A stretch of DNA of 59,807 nucleotides from Fidelibacterota bacterium (GTDB taxonomy: Bacteria; Fidelibacterota; Marinisomatia; Marinisomatales; TCS55). The notes under the pieces are model-generated. The model was not told the DNA's origin, ran no database searches, and worked only from the letters and a program-made list of their open reading frames with translations. Numbering within the stretch: position 1 is the first letter of the stretch; each line of letters begins with the position of its first letter. Where the stretch lies: the NCBI GenBank assembly GCA_016845785.1, contig JAERSH010000009.1, positions 1 to 59,807 of the forward strand, written 5' to 3'. The translations under genes and the position numbers were made by a program. Below, piece after piece: positions 58,488-59,807 of this stretch.

Positions 58488-59591
58488 ATGAAAATTAGAC
58501 GCATACTCGCTTACCAAGTGGATCTCCCCCTCCACGAAGGATCTTATAAATGGTCCGGCGGGAAGTCTGTGGATGTATTTGATTCCACCATCGTGGCTAT
58601 TGAAACGGATGACGGTACCATTGGATACGGCGAATGCTGCCCGTTGGGGCCATTCTACCTCCCCGCTTATGGGGCTGGCGTCCGTGCAGGATTAAAAGAA
58701 TTAGGCCCCCATCTCATCGGCCAAGATCCCACCCAAACCGGTAAATTAAATCAATTGATGGATCAGTGTTTGAAGGGACATTCTTATGTGAAGTCCCCCA
58801 TTGATATGGCTTGTTGGGATATTAAAGGCCAAGTGGCCCGGATGCCGGTCTGCGAACTATTGGGTGGTCGATACGGTGATGATTTTATTTTATACCGGGC
58901 CATTTCTCAAATTGAACCGGAGGCCATGGCGGCCAATGTAAAACAATATCGAGATGAAGGATATCGCAGATTCCAGCTGAAAGTAGGTGGCAATCCCGAT
59001 GAAGATATTGAACGAATTAAACTTGTGGCCAACGAATTAGAAACGGGAGATAAGTTGGTAGCAGACGCCAATACGGGGTGGCTTATGCATGAGGCAGCAA
59101 GGGTCGTCCGTGCCGTGGATGGTGTGGATGTCTATATCGAACAACCCTGCGAAACCTACGAAGAATGTCTGGCGATCCGTGAGCGAACCTCCCATCCTTT
59201 TGTTTTAGATGAAGTGATCGATGGGGTGAATATGATTGTCCGCGGCCATAGCGATCGGGCCATGGATGTGGTCAATATCAAGATCAGTAAATTCGGCGGA
59301 TTGACCAAAGCGGTGTTGGCCCGTGATCTTTGTGTGCAACTGGGCATTGCTATGACATTAGAAGACAGTTGGGGCGGGGATGTAACCACCGCTGCCATTG
59401 CCCACTTGGCCCATAGCACCCCCACTGATTATTTATTTACGGCAACGGATTTCAATAGTTATGTAACGGTGAGCACTGCTGATGGTGCACCCCAAAGGCA
59501 GAACGGCCACATGGCTGCTTCTACCCAATCAGGATTGGGCATCGTTCCAAGAATGGATGTATTGGGTGAGCCAGTGGTGGATATAAAATAA
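58488..59591 (+). CDS. mandelate racemase/muconate lactonizing enzyme family protein
   Basis: A 367-residue enolase-superfamily enzyme. The capping domain starts [18 protein letters not shown]. In the barrel, RFQLKVGG supplies the KxK-type base, VADANTGW the metal Asp, YIEQPC the metal Glu, VLDEVIDG another acid, [14 protein letters not shown] the second Lys, and [14 protein letters not shown] the end. The details fit the group with 4-hydroxyproline-betaine epimerase and cis-3-hydroxyproline dehydratase activity, but substrate cannot be assigned by eye. The gene is alone on the plus strand with no obvious operon partner inside the window. Confidence 0.85.
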   Translation: MKIRRILAYQVDLPLHEGSYKWSGGKSVDVFDSTIVAIETDDGTIGYGECCPLGPFYLPAYGAGVRAGLKELGPHLIGQDPTQTGKLNQLMDQCLKGHSYVKSPIDMACWDIKGQVARMPVCELLGGRYGDDFILYRAISQIEPEAMAANVKQYRDEGYRRFQLKVGGNPDEDIERIKLVANELETGDKLVADANTGWLMHEAARVVRAVDGVDVYIEQPCETYEECLAIRERTSHPFVLDEVIDGVNMIVRGHSDRAMDVVNIKISKFGGLTKAVLARDLCVQLGIAMTLEDSWGGDVTTAAIAHLAHSTPTDYLFTATDFNSYVTVSTADGAPQRQNGHMAASTQSGLGIVPRMDVLGEPVVDIK

Positions 59592-59648
59592 ATTTGGGTG
59601 GGACTGCCCCACATTAATTATCACTCAATTTTTAGAATATTGAATTCA

Positions 59649-59807
59649 TTATGCCTCTGCTTCAGCAGGCATTCCTATTTTCCAAATTCCTTTTTCTGAA
59701 AATGCTTCAATGGTTTGTCGCTTTGCCTTATTGATCAAATTGGAATGTGAAATATTTTGCCGCTTTGCATATTCATTGAGGGTAATTATTTCTAATTCTT
59801 CTAAATA
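59649..59807 (-). CDS. C-terminal end of a HTH protein (start outside window)
   Basis: The frame is open for 52 codons from the right edge to TAA 59649. It includes ITLNEYAKRQNISHSNLINK, a helix-turn-helix-like segment, and then QTIEAFSEKGIWKIG, which resembles the end of excisionase/MerR-like antitoxin or small DNA-binding proteins. The start is beyond the window. Function undetermined. Confidence 0.6.
   Translation of the reverse strand, partial: YLEELEIITLNEYAKRQNISHSNLINKAKRQTIEAFSEKGIWKIGMPAEAEA

Noticed and set aside
1-59807. Prophage, integron or transposon in the window
   Set aside because: No integrase, transposase, capsid or similar gene was seen; only small palindromic repeats and the GxxExxY cassette suggest mobility.

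Overview
The window reads like a chromosomal segment of a marine, aerobic, heterotrophic bacterium of the FCB superphylum, most likely Candidatus Marinimicrobia (SAR406) or a close relative. The basis is an SprA-type cell-surface secretion protein with PorV/PorQ-like partners, a secreted protein ending in a YPNPFNPSTTI-type C-terminal sorting domain, a lipoprotein of the CAxxxxPxGGPxD Ig-like type, and moderate to low GC. The phylum is an inference from gene content, not a search result. The gene set looks vertically inherited and metabolic. I see no prophage, CRISPR array, rRNA or transposase. Layout: 1-5348 holds the glyoxylate shunt (aceA running off the left edge, an unannotated 53-residue ORF, aceB), a divergent RamB/ScfR-like regulator, a MaoC dehydratase that probably uses a CTG start, and a small Arg-rich ORF. 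5402-8269 is a predicted secreted metallopeptidase/propeller/barrel protein. 8510-14708 is a four-gene methionine/threonine-branch operon (two Cys/Met PLP enzymes, aspartokinase-homoserine dehydrogenase, Asd) behind a clear SAM-I riboswitch. 14785-21098 carries a homocitrate-synthase-like enzyme, tRNA-Asn with a degenerate tRNA-like element beside it, a Na+/solute symporter with a small membrane protein and a HIT protein, and an EF-G paralogue. 21218-24940 holds ManC, an Ig-like lipoprotein and SfsA. 25085-31916 (plus strand) is a tyrosine catabolism operon: Lrp regulator, HisC-like aminotransferase, HPPD, FAH, HGD and a flavin reductase. A GxxExxY gene bounded by inverted repeats interrupts it, and a degenerate AMP-binding protein follows it. 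31913-37175 holds envelope proteins, a HTH-PAS regulator with a palindromic operator, and two small lipoproteins. 37216-52633 (minus strand) contains a probable selenocysteine peroxiredoxin and then a long, tightly overlapped run: Nudix, secreted nuclease, polysaccharide deacetylase, two PorV/PorQ-like barrels, a propeller protein, a lipoprotein, a glutaminyl-cyclase-like M28 enzyme and SprA. This looks like a type IX secretion cluster. 52736-59807 holds RdgB, two Kazal-type lipoproteins, a SEC-C protein with His-rich repeats, a gamma-carbonic anhydrase, a PIN/RHH toxin-antitoxin pair, a MATE/ANKH-like transporter, an unknown secreted protein, an enolase-superfamily enzyme and the end of a HTH gene. 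The two strongest unusual observations are these. First, a bacterioferritin-comigratory-type peroxiredoxin has an in-frame UGA exactly where the peroxidatic cysteine belongs. Second, SprA is split by a single in-frame TAA with the reading frame intact on both sides. Others worth a look are the IR-bounded GxxExxY cassette, the conserved-looking small ORF between aceB and aceA, and the tRNA-Asn-like three-way-junction element.
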